A stretch of DNA of 64,000 nt, taken from NCBI GenBank assembly GCA_963585895.1, contig OY757916.1, positions 16,274,902 to 16,338,901 on the forward strand. Direction: 5' to 3'. Shown here piece by piece: positions 53,700 to 64,000 of the stretch. A program made the position numbers and the translations under genes. Source of the DNA: Sepioteuthis lessoniana. Its lineage: Eukaryota > Mollusca > Cephalopoda > Myopsida > Loliginidae. Under the pieces are notes generated by a model, which was not told the origin of the DNA, made no database searches, and saw only the letters and a list, made by a program, of their open reading frames with translations. The stretch's first letter is position 1. The number at the start of each line of letters is the position of its first letter.

Positions 53700-54175
53700 T
53701 GTTCGTGTTTTATGGCACATCAACTTTTGTAGGTTATTTAATGCCAAATCCATTTTTATACAAAATTCCATTTAGCATAAGTACACAGTTTAATTGTCAA
53801 AAACATCTCTTTTTCAAGCTATTCAGTTTAATCAGTTTTATTTCAAACAATTCAGTTAAGTATAGTTTTTGTTTACACACAGTTAAATGTCAAAACAGTT
53901 CTACTTCAGGCAAATCAGTTTAGCATAAGAACACATTTTAATTCTATTTGACCCATAGATAGGACCCTATCAAGTGCTACCACGCTGAGCCAGAGTAGAC
54001 CTTGGAGCAATGGCAATGAAAGGGTACTGCATATTCCCCCAAATTCCAGCATTACTGAAACCTCACCATCAGATTGTTTAGTGTTATATCCAGGAGACTC
54101 GTTGGCAATGGTCTTACTCCTGTGAAGAGATGCAATCTGTGCATTCTACAGTCCCAACCAACTGGTCAAAGTTTT
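53700..54175 (-). mobile_element. SINE-B, complete
   Basis: Tail GGCACATCAACTTTTGTAGG / GTTATTTAATGCC, no (TA)n spacer (short TTTTTATACAAA instead), four subrepeats, core 53940-54100, head complement CAGTCCCAACCAACTGG. Confidence 0.85.
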
Positions 54176-54499
54176 ATTTTTCTTTCTTTTTGATTACCTA
54201 TTGAGTTACAACTTGGAACCTTATTATTAAGTTTGTTAAGCAAAGAGTAAAAAAGTTTACGATTAAATCTAAAATTTTCTATTCTTATTCCTTCAGTTCA
54301 ATATATTTTCAAAATATCAGATTTAACACATCTCATCCAAAGAATATCTACTATGAATAGAAGGGCAGAGAGAGCTGTTTAGCCTCAATAACGCAATTGG
54401 TCTAAGAGAAGGAAAAATGGAATTTAAAACTTTAAGAGAGCTGTTTAGAAAATCTGTGTGACACACTTCTATTATTAGCTCATTCAAAAAGCTTTGTTC
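54176..54499. other. Unassigned, possible SINE-C scrap
   Basis: About 54350-54430 (TAGAAGGGCAGAGAGAGCTG, GGTCTAAGAGAAGGAAAAATG) resembles the 3' third of SINE-C but is very diverged. Confidence 0.35.
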
Positions 54500-54995
54500 A
54501 ACCCAGTCAGCTGGGACTGTAGAATAAACCAACTGCATATCTGCAGATGGGTAAGACCCCACCAATGAGTGTCCTGGATATGATATTAAACAATCTGATG
54601 GTGAGGCTACAATAAAGCTGGCATATTGAGGAATTTGGAGCACCTCTTCATTGCCATCACTCCAAGGTCCTCTCTGCCCTGGAGTGGTAGCACCTGATAG
54701 AGTCCTATCTATGAGTGAAATAAAACTATTTCACATTCAAACTGAGTGCAAACAAATGATTTATGCTAAATAGAACTGTCTTCTTGTTTAACTGAGTGTA
54801 AACAAATGAACCATTTAATTTTGTTGACTTAGGCTAAATTGAATTGTTAAATACAGAACTGTTTGATCCTTTAACTGTGTGTATCTAAAAAAATGTGTTC
54901 ACAAATAATATATATTTAATATATATGTATAAAGAGGATTTAGCATTAAATAACCAACAATGGTTGATATGCCATAAAACCAAACCCTAACCTTT
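54500..54995 (+). mobile_element. SINE-B, complete
   Basis: Head CCCAGTCAGCTGGGACTG, core with AACAATCTGATGGTGAGGC, three to four subrepeats (AAACTGAGTGCAAACAAATG), spacer ATATATATTTAATATATATG, hairpin tail at about 54945-54975, CCCTAACC end. Confidence 0.88.
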
Positions 54996-56344
54996 GTCAC
55001 TCTAAACAAATCATCTGTGTAGTTCCTTTGCTAAGCTTCAGATTAGATAGTGATTTTTATTGAATCAATGGATGACCTTATTTATCCATAATGCCACCGA
55101 CAGAAATGTTTGGCTGGTAAAGTTAGTCAAAGAAATAAAAATGTAATGAAGACAGTAGAGGTTATCACTTGATCTCAGTGACAAAAGAACAGGTACACCT
55201 TGTTACAGTTTGGTCCACATGTTTATTAAGAATGTAAATAATTCAGTTTAGATATTCTCCACAGAGAAGAGGAAAGCTTCCATTTTCTTAGGAAAATACC
55301 AAAAACCCTAAAAAGGTAGGGAGGGTTTCTATAATGTTGAACTCAAAAACATACATCAACATGAGAAATGTGACTTTCAAAAACTCAAAATGCAAAATCT
55401 TCCATTGAAATTAATCCCACTTATCTATCAAATCTGCACTGGTGATGATGCAGTTATACGATACAATGTTATGATGATATTATTATAAAAATACTGTTAT
55501 AATATTGCTTTTATTATGATGATGATAACAATAACAACAATAATGTTCATAATTATTGTAATGTTACTGGGGTGGCTTACTTGAATCATAACTTACAATA
55601 AAAAAGGGTTTATTTTACAAGACATACAAGGATATGTTAACAGAGGTATATTGCTAGCTAGTCTCAGGCCTCAGCCTACACTGTCAATGCTCATATTCAA
55701 AAAGAATAGCCCATTCTATACAGAGAGGTATCATCTCTTCTCTACAACAATAATAATATCATAACAATATTCTTATAATATAAGGATATCTTCATAATAA
55801 TGTTATAGCAATAATGTTCTTCCTTGTCATAGATTTATAAAAACAAAACAAAAACAACTAAAAATCAAAAGGTGGAAGGAAATAACTGAAATAATTGCCA
55901 ATACTTCCTCTAAAAACAGATAAAAGCTGCTGTAACTTTTAGCATTTGCAATAATTCTGAAAGACTTTAAAACTGTAAAATAAAAATGATTTCAAAATAG
56001 ACAAAAATATCATATGTTTGTGTGTAATCTGAATATTGAAAACCTAATTTTGAAGCAGAAAATTGGCATCAGCCAATACATGAATGATAATTCTGTAAGA
56101 TTAAAATTAAAACATAATAGAAAGGTATAGGAGCAAAGCTTGCTGTGAAAAATTCCATAAATTAATTATGTAATTACCATAAATCTAGTATCGACATAAA
56201 CAATATCAACTTATCCACAAGTTTATATGGTAAGTGAATTTATTTCCCACGAAAAAAATTTTAAAACCTAAAACATTAGCTTTGCCTCATAATAGTAGTT
56301 GCATTTAATCTATTAAGTTTATAACTGTGTCCGATAAATTCATT
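54996..56344. other. Long unassigned stretch
   Basis: About 1.35 kb without recognised repeats. Contains TGATGATGATAACAATAACAACAAT-type simple sequence near 55515-55545 (in short units) and ATAATATC repeats near 55745-55800. No coding exon with convincing features. Confidence 0.45.
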
Positions 56345-56465
56345 GTGTGGTAGCCAAGACAGCTGGGGCTGTAGAATATGCTGACGGCACATCTGCAAAA
56401 GAGTAAGACCCTTCCCCACAACAAGTGTCCGGGATACGACACTAAACTGCATCTGTGATATCGCG
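56345..56465 (+). mobile_element. SINE-B head fragment
   Basis: GACAGCTGGGGCTGTAGAAT, then AGTAAGACCC and GACACTAAACTGCATCTG. It stops before the core and is followed by ~150 bp of unassigned sequence and repeat E. Confidence 0.75.
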
Positions 56466-56618
56466 GCATAAGGAATGAATATACATGAAGGAAGAATGAC
56501 CATAACAGTTATAAAAATACATGTTTTTTTTTTTTAATTCTTTTGAAAGGAGTCAAATCTCTGTAGTTGTATATAAGAGATAGAGACAGACGGATGCAGG
56601 AAGATGAATATAACCTAT

Positions 56619-56931
56619 CACATTGACCCATAACTTCTTCTCTTGACCATACCATGCTGTGTTATCTTCAAGGCCCCACTTGGCACTTTTGCTTCTCGGC
56701 CGGGGGTACTCAACCAGAGGCCCGCTATGGGCCACTGCCCCTGCAGGACACCCTCCATGACTGCAATCTGAGACTCCGTGACTGCCACTGACTCATCCTC
56801 ATGTGAGCATCGGCATATATCATTTCATAATGCCGACAATATCTGATCAACCATGACTGCTTCAGCTTATTTTCACAGGTGCATCCTGTGCAGAGAACAT
56901 CAGATTGATGGTTTGGTCAAGGGTCAATATG
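56619..56931 (-). mobile_element. Repeat E, third copy
   Basis: Edges CACATTGACCC and GGGTCAATATG are inverted, as in the 678-938 copy. Shared inner words: complement of TATGGTCAAGAG (56643) and CACAGGTGCATCC (56874). About 313 bp, GC-richer than its surroundings. It is followed without gap by a SINE-B lacking its first head bases (GTAAGACCCC). Confidence 0.5.
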
Positions 56932-56934
56932 CAA

Positions 56935-58605
56935 CAGTAAGACCCCACTAAACAACAAGAGTCCGGGATTTGAAACCAAACTGCACCTGATGGTGAGACT
57001 CCAGTTTTAGAGGTTTGGAAAATGTGCAGTAACCCTTCACTGACATCACTCACAGGTTTAATCTGACCCAGAATGGTAGTATCTGTTAGGGTCCTATCAA
57101 CGAGTTAAATAGAAATATCTAATCATTTCCTATACTTGAAACCACTTGTGTACAAATAAATGATTAATGTTAAATTGAATTACAAGTATCAAAGAGGAAT
57201 ACCTGAAACCATTTAAATGTGTGCAAGCAAATGAGCTCTGGTTCATTTGATGGTTTGGTTGGTTGGATTTTATGGCATATCAACCCTTTGTAGGTTATTT
57301 AATTCTAAATCCTCTTTATACATGTATATTAAATATATATGATTTGGTTCAGTTGGGTTTTATAGCATATCAACTTTTGTAGGTTATTTAATGCCAAATC
57401 CTCTTTATACATATATATTAAATATATATGATTTGGTTCAGTTAGGTTTTATGGCATATCAACTTTTGTAGGTTATTTAATGTCAAATCCTCTTTATACA
57501 TATATATTAAACATATGATTTAGTTTAGTTGGGTTTATGGCATATCAACCTTTGTAGGTTATTTAACACCAAATCCATTTTTATGTAAATAATCTGTTCT
57601 ATTTAAAACAATTCAGTTTAGCATAAGTACACAGTTAGTCAAAAACATTTCCATTTCAAACTATTCAAGCAGTTATATGCAACATTTCAGTTAAGTATAA
57701 ATATAGTTTTAATGTCAAAAAACACTTCTATTTCAAATAATTCAGTTAAGCATAAGCATGCAGTTTAAATGTCAAAAATATTTCTATTTCAAGCTATTCA
57801 GTTTACTCAAACAATTCAGTTTAGCATAAGTATGCTGTTAGTTCTATTTAACCCATAGATAGGGCCCTATCAGGTGCTACCACTCCGAGCCCCAAAGCTC
57901 CAGCACTGCTGGAACCTCACCATCAGATTGTTTAGTGTCATATCTAGGACATTCGTTAGTGGGGGGGTCTTACCCCTCTGCAGAGGTGCAGTCAGTGTAT
58001 TCTACAGCCCTAGCTGACTGGGCAATATGCAGAGTTAAATGTCAAACAGTTTTATTTCAGATAATTCAGTTCGGCATAAGTATACAGTTTAGACATCAAA
58101 AACAGTTCTATTTCGAGCAGTTCAGTTCAGTACGAGTACACAGTTCTAATGTCAAAACAGTTCTATTTTAAACAATTCAGTTTAGCATAAATACGCAGTT
58201 TAAATGCAAAAATCAGTATAGTGAAAAAAGCACGGTTTAGTTCTATTTAACCCATAGATAGGACCCTTATCAGGTGCTACCACTCCGGGCCAGAGTGGGC
58301 CTGGGAGCGATACCAATGAAGGGGTACTTCGCATTCCCCAAAGCTCCAGCACTGCTGGAATCTCACCATTAGATTGTTTAGTGTCATATCCAGGATACTT
58401 GTTGGAGGGGTCTTACCCCTCTGCAGAGAAGCAGTCGGTGTGTTCTACAGCCTCAGCTGACTGGGCAAAGGTTCATTTGAAAATTGTCCCCTAAAAACTA
58501 TTCCTTAACAAATCCTATATATTTAATATATAAATATAAACAGGATTTGGCATTAAATAACCAACAAAGGGTGATATACTGTAAAAACACAATCAACCTG
58601 TGTTA
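56935..58605 (+). mobile_element. SINE-B host interrupted by a second SINE-B
   Basis: The plus-strand core and subrepeats occupy 56935-57250. They resume after the insertion at 58470 (AAATTGTCCCC) with spacer and hairpin tail at about 58530-58580. The host is about 450 bp once the inserted copy is removed. Confidence 0.85.
57251..58469 (-). mobile_element. SINE-B, 1219-bp dimeric copy with target duplication
   Basis: Bounded by GGTTCATTTGA at 57240-57250 and 58470-58480, identical. Right-to-left order on minus: head and core 1 (58239-58469), subrepeats, head and core 2 (57841-58028), subrepeats, then four tail modules (57251-57600). Two complete head-core units in one TSD-bounded element show that a dimer was retrotransposed as a unit. 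Confidence 0.9.
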
Positions 58606-58671
58606 AATTATTTGTGGCTGAATACAGAATTTAAGAATTTCTTTTGAAGGGAGAGAAAAATTAGTTTGCCC

Positions 58672-59010
58672 AGTCAGCTGGAGCTGTAGAATACACCAAC
58701 TGTATCTCTGCAGATGGGTAAGATACCCCCCACAACTGTCCTGGATATGACACTAAAAAATCTGATGGTGAGGTTCCAATGGAGTAATTCTTCATAGCCA
58801 TTGCTTCCCGGTCAATTCTGGCTCAGCACCTGATAGGGTCATATCTATGGGTCAAATAGAACTAAACTGTGTACTTATGATAACCTAAATTGTTTGAAAC
58901 ATAACTGTTTTGACACTTATACTGGATTGTTTGAAATCTAACTCAATGTTAAATGACCTGAAAAAGGTTGAGATGCTGTAAAATAAAACTAACCAACCAA
59001 TCAAAAATTA
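58672..59010 (+). mobile_element. SINE-B, short copy with target duplication
   Basis: Head TTTGCCCAGTCAGCTGGAGC, core with a deletion (CCAATGGAGTAATTC), few subrepeats, diverged tail (AATGTTAAATGACCTG, GGTTGAGATGCTG), end CCAACCAATC. AAAAATTAGTT occurs just before (about 58664) and after (about 59003), a likely 11-bp target duplication. Confidence 0.82.
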
Positions 59011-59324
59011 GTTGGTCATGTGAGAATTGGGATCCTTAATTCTTTCTTTATTTGTCCCTATTCTAAGAACTTTCCTTTTGTCCCTTCTCTGTAAGCAAAA
59101 TGGTCATGCTTTTTTTTATCCCTGTTTATTGAACAGAATAGAGACCTTTGTCTCCAATTCCGGTAAGTTACTTTATTCTGCCTCACCATGAAATCCATCA
59201 AAGTAAGACAGTCTTTAACATTTACTATTTTGTACCCCTTTTATACTTTGCTTGTCCATGGAACAATGTGTACATTTCATCTGTTAGAAAACATTTGTTT
59301 AGCCTTGTAATGCTCCTTTCACTG

Positions 59325-59608
59325 AACAGCCACCTACCTCCCATCTCTAAAACCATCCCAATAAGATGAACAAGTCATGCTGAACACTGCTGGAGAAGTA
59401 AAGATGAACTCATAAGTGATGTTCCCCTATGAACCCCTTTACACAGATGTGCAAGTGTTGGACAACCAACTAGAACTTATCTACAACAGCTCTGTATGGA
59501 CAAAGGATGTAGTCTAGAAGATCTGCCGGAAACAATGGATAATAGAGATGAATGGTGGGAGACAGTCAAGAAAATCCGTGCTAGCAGCAACACATGATGA
59601 TGATTAAA
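59325..59608 (+). mobile_element. RTE 3' fragment
   Basis: CCACCTACCTCCCATCTCTAA, CACTGCTGGAGAAGTAAAG (HCWRS region), CTACAACAGCTCTGTATGG (YIQQLC region), GAAGATCTGCC (EDLP), AAAATCCGTGCTAGCAGC (KIRASS), end TGATGATGATTA. Order and spacing match the coding 3' end of the 34-kb copy; several frameshifts. Confidence 0.8.
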
Positions 59609-59659
59609 TATATTATACATGTCTTTCCTTTCTGCTTATTCAGTGTTAGTATATAAGTA

Positions 59660-59920
59660 AAAAGTAAAGTTGGCAACCGTAGTCGAGGGCAACCAGAAGG
59701 CTCCCTTTGCAGTAGCTACTACACAGAGGTGTAGGAGAGGGCGCTACTCCTTTCCCTGGATTAATCCACTTTACCCTTGATATGTACCTTATATTGCTGA
59801 GTGTTAAGCAAGGAGGTATCAAGCACCATTTTTAAAGTCTTTGGTATGACACGACCTGGGATTGAACCCAGGTCTCCTGGACCATTGCCAAACACTCTAC
59901 CCACTAGGCCAATGAGCCAT
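59660..59920 (-). mobile_element. SINE-D, full length
   Basis: From AAAGTAAAGTTGGCAACCG to head complement CTACCCACTAGGCCAATGAGCC. B-box complement GGGATTGAACCC is intact. Close to the 48526 copy. Confidence 0.92.
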
Positions 59921-60416
59921 GGAACCTGGTGGATACGGAATGACTAAATAACTTCCCTAGCATCAAGTAACCAGTAAATGAATACCAGTGCAATTAATTC
60001 TGATACCTTTAAGAATTCAATAAAAAGATCTAAAGATCCTATATTAATCCTATATTATAAAAGTGATTAATCTGATACAATGAATTTACTGACAAATTTT
60101 CCATGCAATGAATTAAACCAATTATAAATTAACTATGTTATAAAGTGACAGGTAATAAATTTACAATGTGATGAAACTGCTGGCAAAGAATTTACCTTGA
60201 ATCATCAGAAAGCTATATGGGACAGAACCAGTAACTTTTACTTATCTGTCCCATAATAAGTGTTAACATTTGCATAAAATTTTATACACTAAAACAAATA
60301 TTATTGGACAATGGTAGTATTTGTTTTTATTTCACATACATAAGCAAAAAATTCCTAAGCTACAGAATTTTAAAAATGTAGCTTAAAATACTCAGTGGTC
60401 TTCAATAGAACATGCT

Positions 60417-60419
<3 letters not shown>
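59921..60419. other. Unassigned AT-rich sequence
   Basis: No identifiable feature in this stretch. Confidence 0.45.
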
Positions 60420-60452
<33 letters not shown>

Positions 60453-60524
60453 CAACTGAGACTGATTGAAAGAAAGAAAGAACTGAGATGATAGATAGAA
60501 ATTAGAACACTGAGTGTATATATA

Positions 60525-60561
<37 letters not shown>

Positions 60562-60780
60562 ATCCATTGAAAATATTCTGCAACCCTAGGTTTCATGAAG
60601 TTTTTTCCAAAACAACAATCATCAGGCAATTAAGAAGATGGAATGAATTGAAAATACGATAAAATACAGACAAAAATATTATATATATATATATATTGAA
60701 CCAACTGAGACTTGAAAGATAAATAGATATGAGAACACAGAGTGTGTGTAAGTATATATATGTATGTATGTAGTCATACA
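60420..60780 (-). mobile_element. Penelope-like terminus among (TA)n tracts
   Basis: (TA)n tracts at 60420-60447, 60527-60560 and 60678-60696. Between the last two, the minus strand reads GCCTGATGATTGTTGTTTTG, then GGAAAAAACTTCATGAAACC and GGGTTGCAGAATATTTTCAA, a 'gatgattgttg..gaaac' block like other Penelope termini. A ~70-bp segment (CAACTGAGAC..GAACACTGAGTGT) occurs at about 60453-60517 and 60701-60748, so the locus is partly duplicated. Confidence 0.45.
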
Positions 60781-61392
60781 CATTTTTTTAACATTTCAGA
60801 AGCCAGACAATTTGCATTCATTTGAGAGAAAAATCAAAAAGGGAATTTTTAAGAGGAGCCATTTTTAAAACATTCTTTCCACAACAATTTTTAATTCAGT
60901 AAGATAAAAACAAAAACAAAAAAAATACACAAAATTATGGAAAACAAAACACTTTATTAAAAGCTAATATTACAACAAGCCTAAGGCACAAACAAGAAAT
61001 ACAAGTTTTTATTTAAGAAGTTTTTTTTCCCAAAAAATAATTCTTTTACACTTTAGGCTTTTTACATTAAAAAAAAAAAAAGAGAAGAAATATTGATATT
61101 TCAAAATCTATAAGCAAAGTAAAGAATTAAAAAGAAAAGAAAAAAAAATGTCAAACAATATGTCTTTATTTTACAGCTTATATAAATGCATCTCAACTTA
61201 CATAAACTTCTTCTGGTGTACTAATTAATAAGCAAGTCTCGAAGACCAATTGCTATTGAATAATGAGTTCACTCTTTACTAAGTGCTTTATACCAAATCC
61301 AAGTTAAGTTTACTTAAAATAACTATATGAAAACAAATGATTATTTTGAAACTATATAATTATGTGCAAATTGTGTCCATTTTCAGCATTAC
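60781..61392. other. Unassigned A-rich sequence
   Basis: Several A-runs (60915, 61068, 61140). No gene or repeat recognised. Confidence 0.45.
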
Positions 61393-61526
61393 ATGGCTTA
61401 TAATGGGTTGATATGCCTATATATATATATATATATATATATATTTAAGCATGTTCTGTTGGAGACCACAGAGTATTTTCTTTTTAGGATCTTTAAAGGA
61501 AGATGTTTCATGGCTTATAATGGGTT

Positions 61527-61584
<58 letters not shown>

Positions 61585-61644
61585 AGCATGTTCTGTTGGA
61601 GACCACAGAATATTTTCTTTTTAGGATCTTTAAAGGAAGACGTT
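61393..61644. repeat. Two-unit tandem duplication with (TA)n
   Basis: CATGGCTTATAATGGGTTGA, then (TA)n, then TTTAAGCATGTTCTGTTGG and AGGATCTTTAAAGGAAGA, present twice (61393-61510; 61510-61644). The (TA)n is about 27 bp in the first unit and about 50 bp in the second, so it changed length after duplication. Confidence 0.88.
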
Positions 61645-61759
61645 CAAATCTTATTGTTTTCCTTATGTCTGGGTCAAAGTAAGTGCCCCATACTAGCCCA
61701 AGTGCTTTTAACCACTTCACTTGTTGTTCTTAGGGGTTCTGTTTGATTGTTTGTTGTAG

Positions 61760-63050
61760 TGAGTTTTTGTATTTATTTGGAGTAGGCTTTTTTTTTTTGT
61801 AGTATATAGTTGGCTCATTCTGTTAGGAGGGTTGCTAGGGTTAGTTATTGAATATGTTTAATATGTTAATACCTGTGTTTAATGTTATTTTATTTATAGT
61901 AGTTTTTTTTATTTTTTATGGTTATTGCTTTGAGGATTTGTAAATGGTTTTTTATTGTTATTTTCATATATGATTTTTGTATTATTGTTGAGGATCTTTC
62001 TTCTATCGAGAGATTTGAGTTGGTCAGTATCTTTATTATACTTTGTCATTAGGTGCTGTCTTATGGTACTTATGCCTGTGAGGTGGTACCTAAGGTAATG
62101 AGAGAGTGTAGTTGTAGTATGGCCAATGTAGGTATTAGCTGTTATGTTATTTTCCAAGAGACAATCTTGAAATGGACATGTAAATTTATAAACTACATTA
62201 GTTTGGTTTAGGAATGTTTTGTGGAAGTTTGTGTTATTTCTAATGATGAGGTTTGATGTTTTAAACTCATTGTAATTATTCTCCCTCCAGCTATGGGTAA
62301 ATAGTAGGGCAGACTAGGTTCTTCAGCCTTGGTGAGGCAACTAGTCTAGGAGAAGGAAAACTCTGAATTCAAACCTGTTAAACTCCACTTAAAAATTGAC
62401 CTTGTGTCATATCCTGCCCGAGCGGAGGGGTTAGGTAAATATAGTAATATACAATGAGTTTTATTTGTTTTTGTTGTTCAAGGGGTTTAATGTGTGTGTA
62501 TAATGTTGATTATTACTTGCTCATCTAATTTGTAGTTTTTATGCATTTGATTCCTGTAATATAAGTTAATTGTGTTAGTATTATCATTATTGATGTTTTT
62601 GTTAGTGCTATTTTTATAGAGATATAGTTTTATTTGTTGGTCGATTAGTTTATTAGAGAAGTTATTATTAACTAGAGTTTGTTTTATGTTAGTTCTTTGT
62701 GAAATATTGTCTTAGAGAAGGATATGTGATAGGCTCTATGGATTAGGTTTTTTTATAACGGCTTTTTTATATTTTGTGGGGCATTCACTCTAGTTGTTAA
62801 GTAAAGTGGAATTGTGGTTAATTTTTTTGTGTAGGAATGTAATGAATTTGTTACTGGAGCCATAAGAATGTCTTGGAAGGTTTTTTTTTTTAGTTAATGT
62901 TGATTTCAGTAGTAAACTTTAGTAGGGAATTCTTTTCTAAGGTTTGTTTTAGTTTGTTAATTTCATCGTAGGATTGTGTGGCAATAAAGATATCATCTAC
63001 GTAGCGGATGTATATTCTGGACATTTTTATAGTGTTAGATATTTAGTTTT
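61760..63050 (-). pseudogene. Penelope-like element relic (RT end and GIY-YIG)
   Basis: Minus-strand translation: at about 62970-63010 RIYIRYVDDIFIATQSYDE, the YxDD catalytic motif of reverse transcriptase. Downstream come degenerate stretches. At 62160-62240 FLNQTNVVYKFTCPF, and at 61909-62157 an 82-codon frame with NITANTYIGHTTTTLSHYL and LMTKYNKDTDQL. NTYIG(H/S)T is the YIG half of a GIY-YIG endonuclease, which in Penelope-like elements follows the RT. Several stops, and a SINE-C insertion, make it inactive. The 5' part of RT is beyond 63050 or lost. Confidence 0.78.
62275..62445 (+). mobile_element. SINE-C, 5' truncated, inside Penelope relic
   Basis: Starts in the core (ATTATTCTCCCTCCAGC) and runs to GAGCGGAGGGGTTAGGTAAA. 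Nearly identical to the young copies. The flanks ACTCATTGTA / TACAATGAGT are inverted rather than direct repeats, so no standard target duplication is visible. Confidence 0.88.
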
Positions 63051-63679
63051 TGATTTCTGTAATGCAGTCATATATATGGTGATATATATATGTAAAAGTA
63101 CAAATATAAAAAAACAAGGTATTCAGAGGGGAAAAAATTATACATATTACACACACACAGAAGAGAGAGAGAGAGAGAATACAGATTAAAACATAAGGAA
63201 ACAGGTTGATTACATAAGGTATTTGCCACATTAGCAAGTAATTAATTCACAAGTGTTTTTCTCAAAAAAAATTTTTTTTTTAAAGTCATCATATAACCAA
63301 GGTAACCATTGATGTCATATCCTTTTGCACCTGTTTTTATTAACTCTTTCTTCCACATCTACAGAGGTAATCAAAATGGCTTCTCTCTGAGAATAGGACA
63401 TCAACCTTATATCTAATTTCTGGTGTGAACATTTTATCTAACTACAATTTGGTCCAAAAGAAAAAAAATTCTAAACTTATTTAAGGTGAATACAGATGAA
63501 ATAAAAACTCCTCACTAAAAAAAAAAAAAATCAGAATCACTAACAATTAGCCTTTTTCAACACAAAAGCACTTCTTGCAGTTTTTATCTTTCGATAACAA
63601 TTACAGCACAATGTTCATACAATTCTAAGTACGTGCTCATTCACCGCTTTCAAAATCAACTTTACACACCTTCATGAGG
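63051..63679. other. Unassigned sequence
   Basis: Short (CA)n and (GA)n tracts near 63150-63178. No gene, RNA or repeat family identified. Confidence 0.45.
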
Positions 63680-63925
63680 GGGTGTCCTTGTGGTGTAATG
63701 GTTAAACCGATGGACTGCCGAATCCTAGTACACGAGTTCGTACTCCAGTCGCGCTATGACGTTCACTTTCGGGCAAATACCCTTGGGAAAGGTATGAACC
63801 CCCTTATCCTCCCAGCTATGGGTTAAATAGTACCACTACTCTTCCTCTAGAAGAATGGATTTGGCATTAAATAACCTACAAAGGTTGATATGCCATTAAA
63901 AACAAAGAAACCAAACCAAACCTAC
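63680..63925 (+). mobile_element. SINE-A, complete and well preserved
   Basis: Head GGGGTGTCCTTGTGGTG, A box TGGTGTAATGGTTAAA, B box GAGTTCGTACTCC, a core with ACCCTTGGGAAAGGTATGAA, AGCTATGGGTTAAATAGTACC and a loop-forming TTCCTCTAGAAGAATGG. The hairpin tail GGCATTAAATAACC-TACAAA-GGTTGATATGCC is perfect, with an A-rich/AACC end. Best SINE-A reference in the window. Confidence 0.93.
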
Positions 63926-64000
63926 AAGTTATATAGGAGCTTTGAAAAGAATAAAACAAGAAATTATATTTATGTTCTACTCACTGAATTTAACTCCAAC

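Noticed and set aside
62440..62470. Direct target duplication around the SINE-C in the Penelope relic
   Set aside because: The flanking ten-base words are inverted complements of each other, not direct repeats, so they do not qualify.

Overview
This is a eukaryotic, AT-rich, non-coding window: no intact cellular gene was found, and almost everything recognisable is a transposable element, a satellite or a microsatellite. The mix suggests a lophotrochozoan, most likely a cephalopod mollusc. It contains several abundant tRNA-derived SINE families sharing internal modules, an RTE-type LINE with GAT-rich 3' tails, mariner relics, Penelope-like (GIY-YIG) relics and many (TA)n tracts. The species is an inference from repeat content only.

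Family names used here are mine. SINE-A (~240 bp) has a tRNA-like head, a core and a 3' hairpin tail. SINE-B (0.35-1.5 kb) is a long element with a conserved core, internal subrepeats, an AT spacer and the same 3' hairpin tail as SINE-A. SINE-C (~290 bp) has a tRNA-like head, a core shared with SINE-A and a different 3' end. SINE-D (~255 bp) has a tRNA-like head and ends in ACTTA repeats. Others are repeat E (possible terminal inverted repeats), repeat F (an exact-length 541-bp duplication) and SINE-G (one short copy).

Layout. 1-9 kb: repeat E, SINE-C, a CpG-rich LTR-like block, a mariner MITE next to a foldback element, a ~31-bp minisatellite and a nested SINE-B. 9-24 kb: dense SINEs, RTE 3' ends, mariner pieces, a Penelope-derived palindrome and tail-hairpin arrays. 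24-31 kb: more SINE-B, a 1.2-kb polypurine minisatellite with a 27-bp unit, and the second copy of repeat F. 31-38 kb: an internally deleted mariner carrying a SINE-B, then a 1.42-kb inverted repeat between the 3' half of an RTE on the minus strand and the 5' endonuclease end of an RTE on the plus strand. 38-49 kb: a 31-bp satellite, Penelope termini, SINEs and LINE relics. 49-54 kb: a second deleted mariner broken by three later insertions, and an element with GGGTGTCT-type ends. 54-64 kb: SINE-B inserted into SINE-B with a clear target duplication, RTE and Penelope relics, and a well-preserved SINE-A.

The nesting gives a relative chronology. Mariner, Penelope and old SINE-B copies are the hosts. 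SINE-C, SINE-A and SINE-D copies with 8-16 bp target duplications are the later insertions. The most unusual items are the RTE-flanked inverted repeat, the hairpin tail shared by SINE-A and SINE-B with its satellite-like arrays, and the repeatedly deleted mariner that keeps only the DNA-binding end of its transposase.
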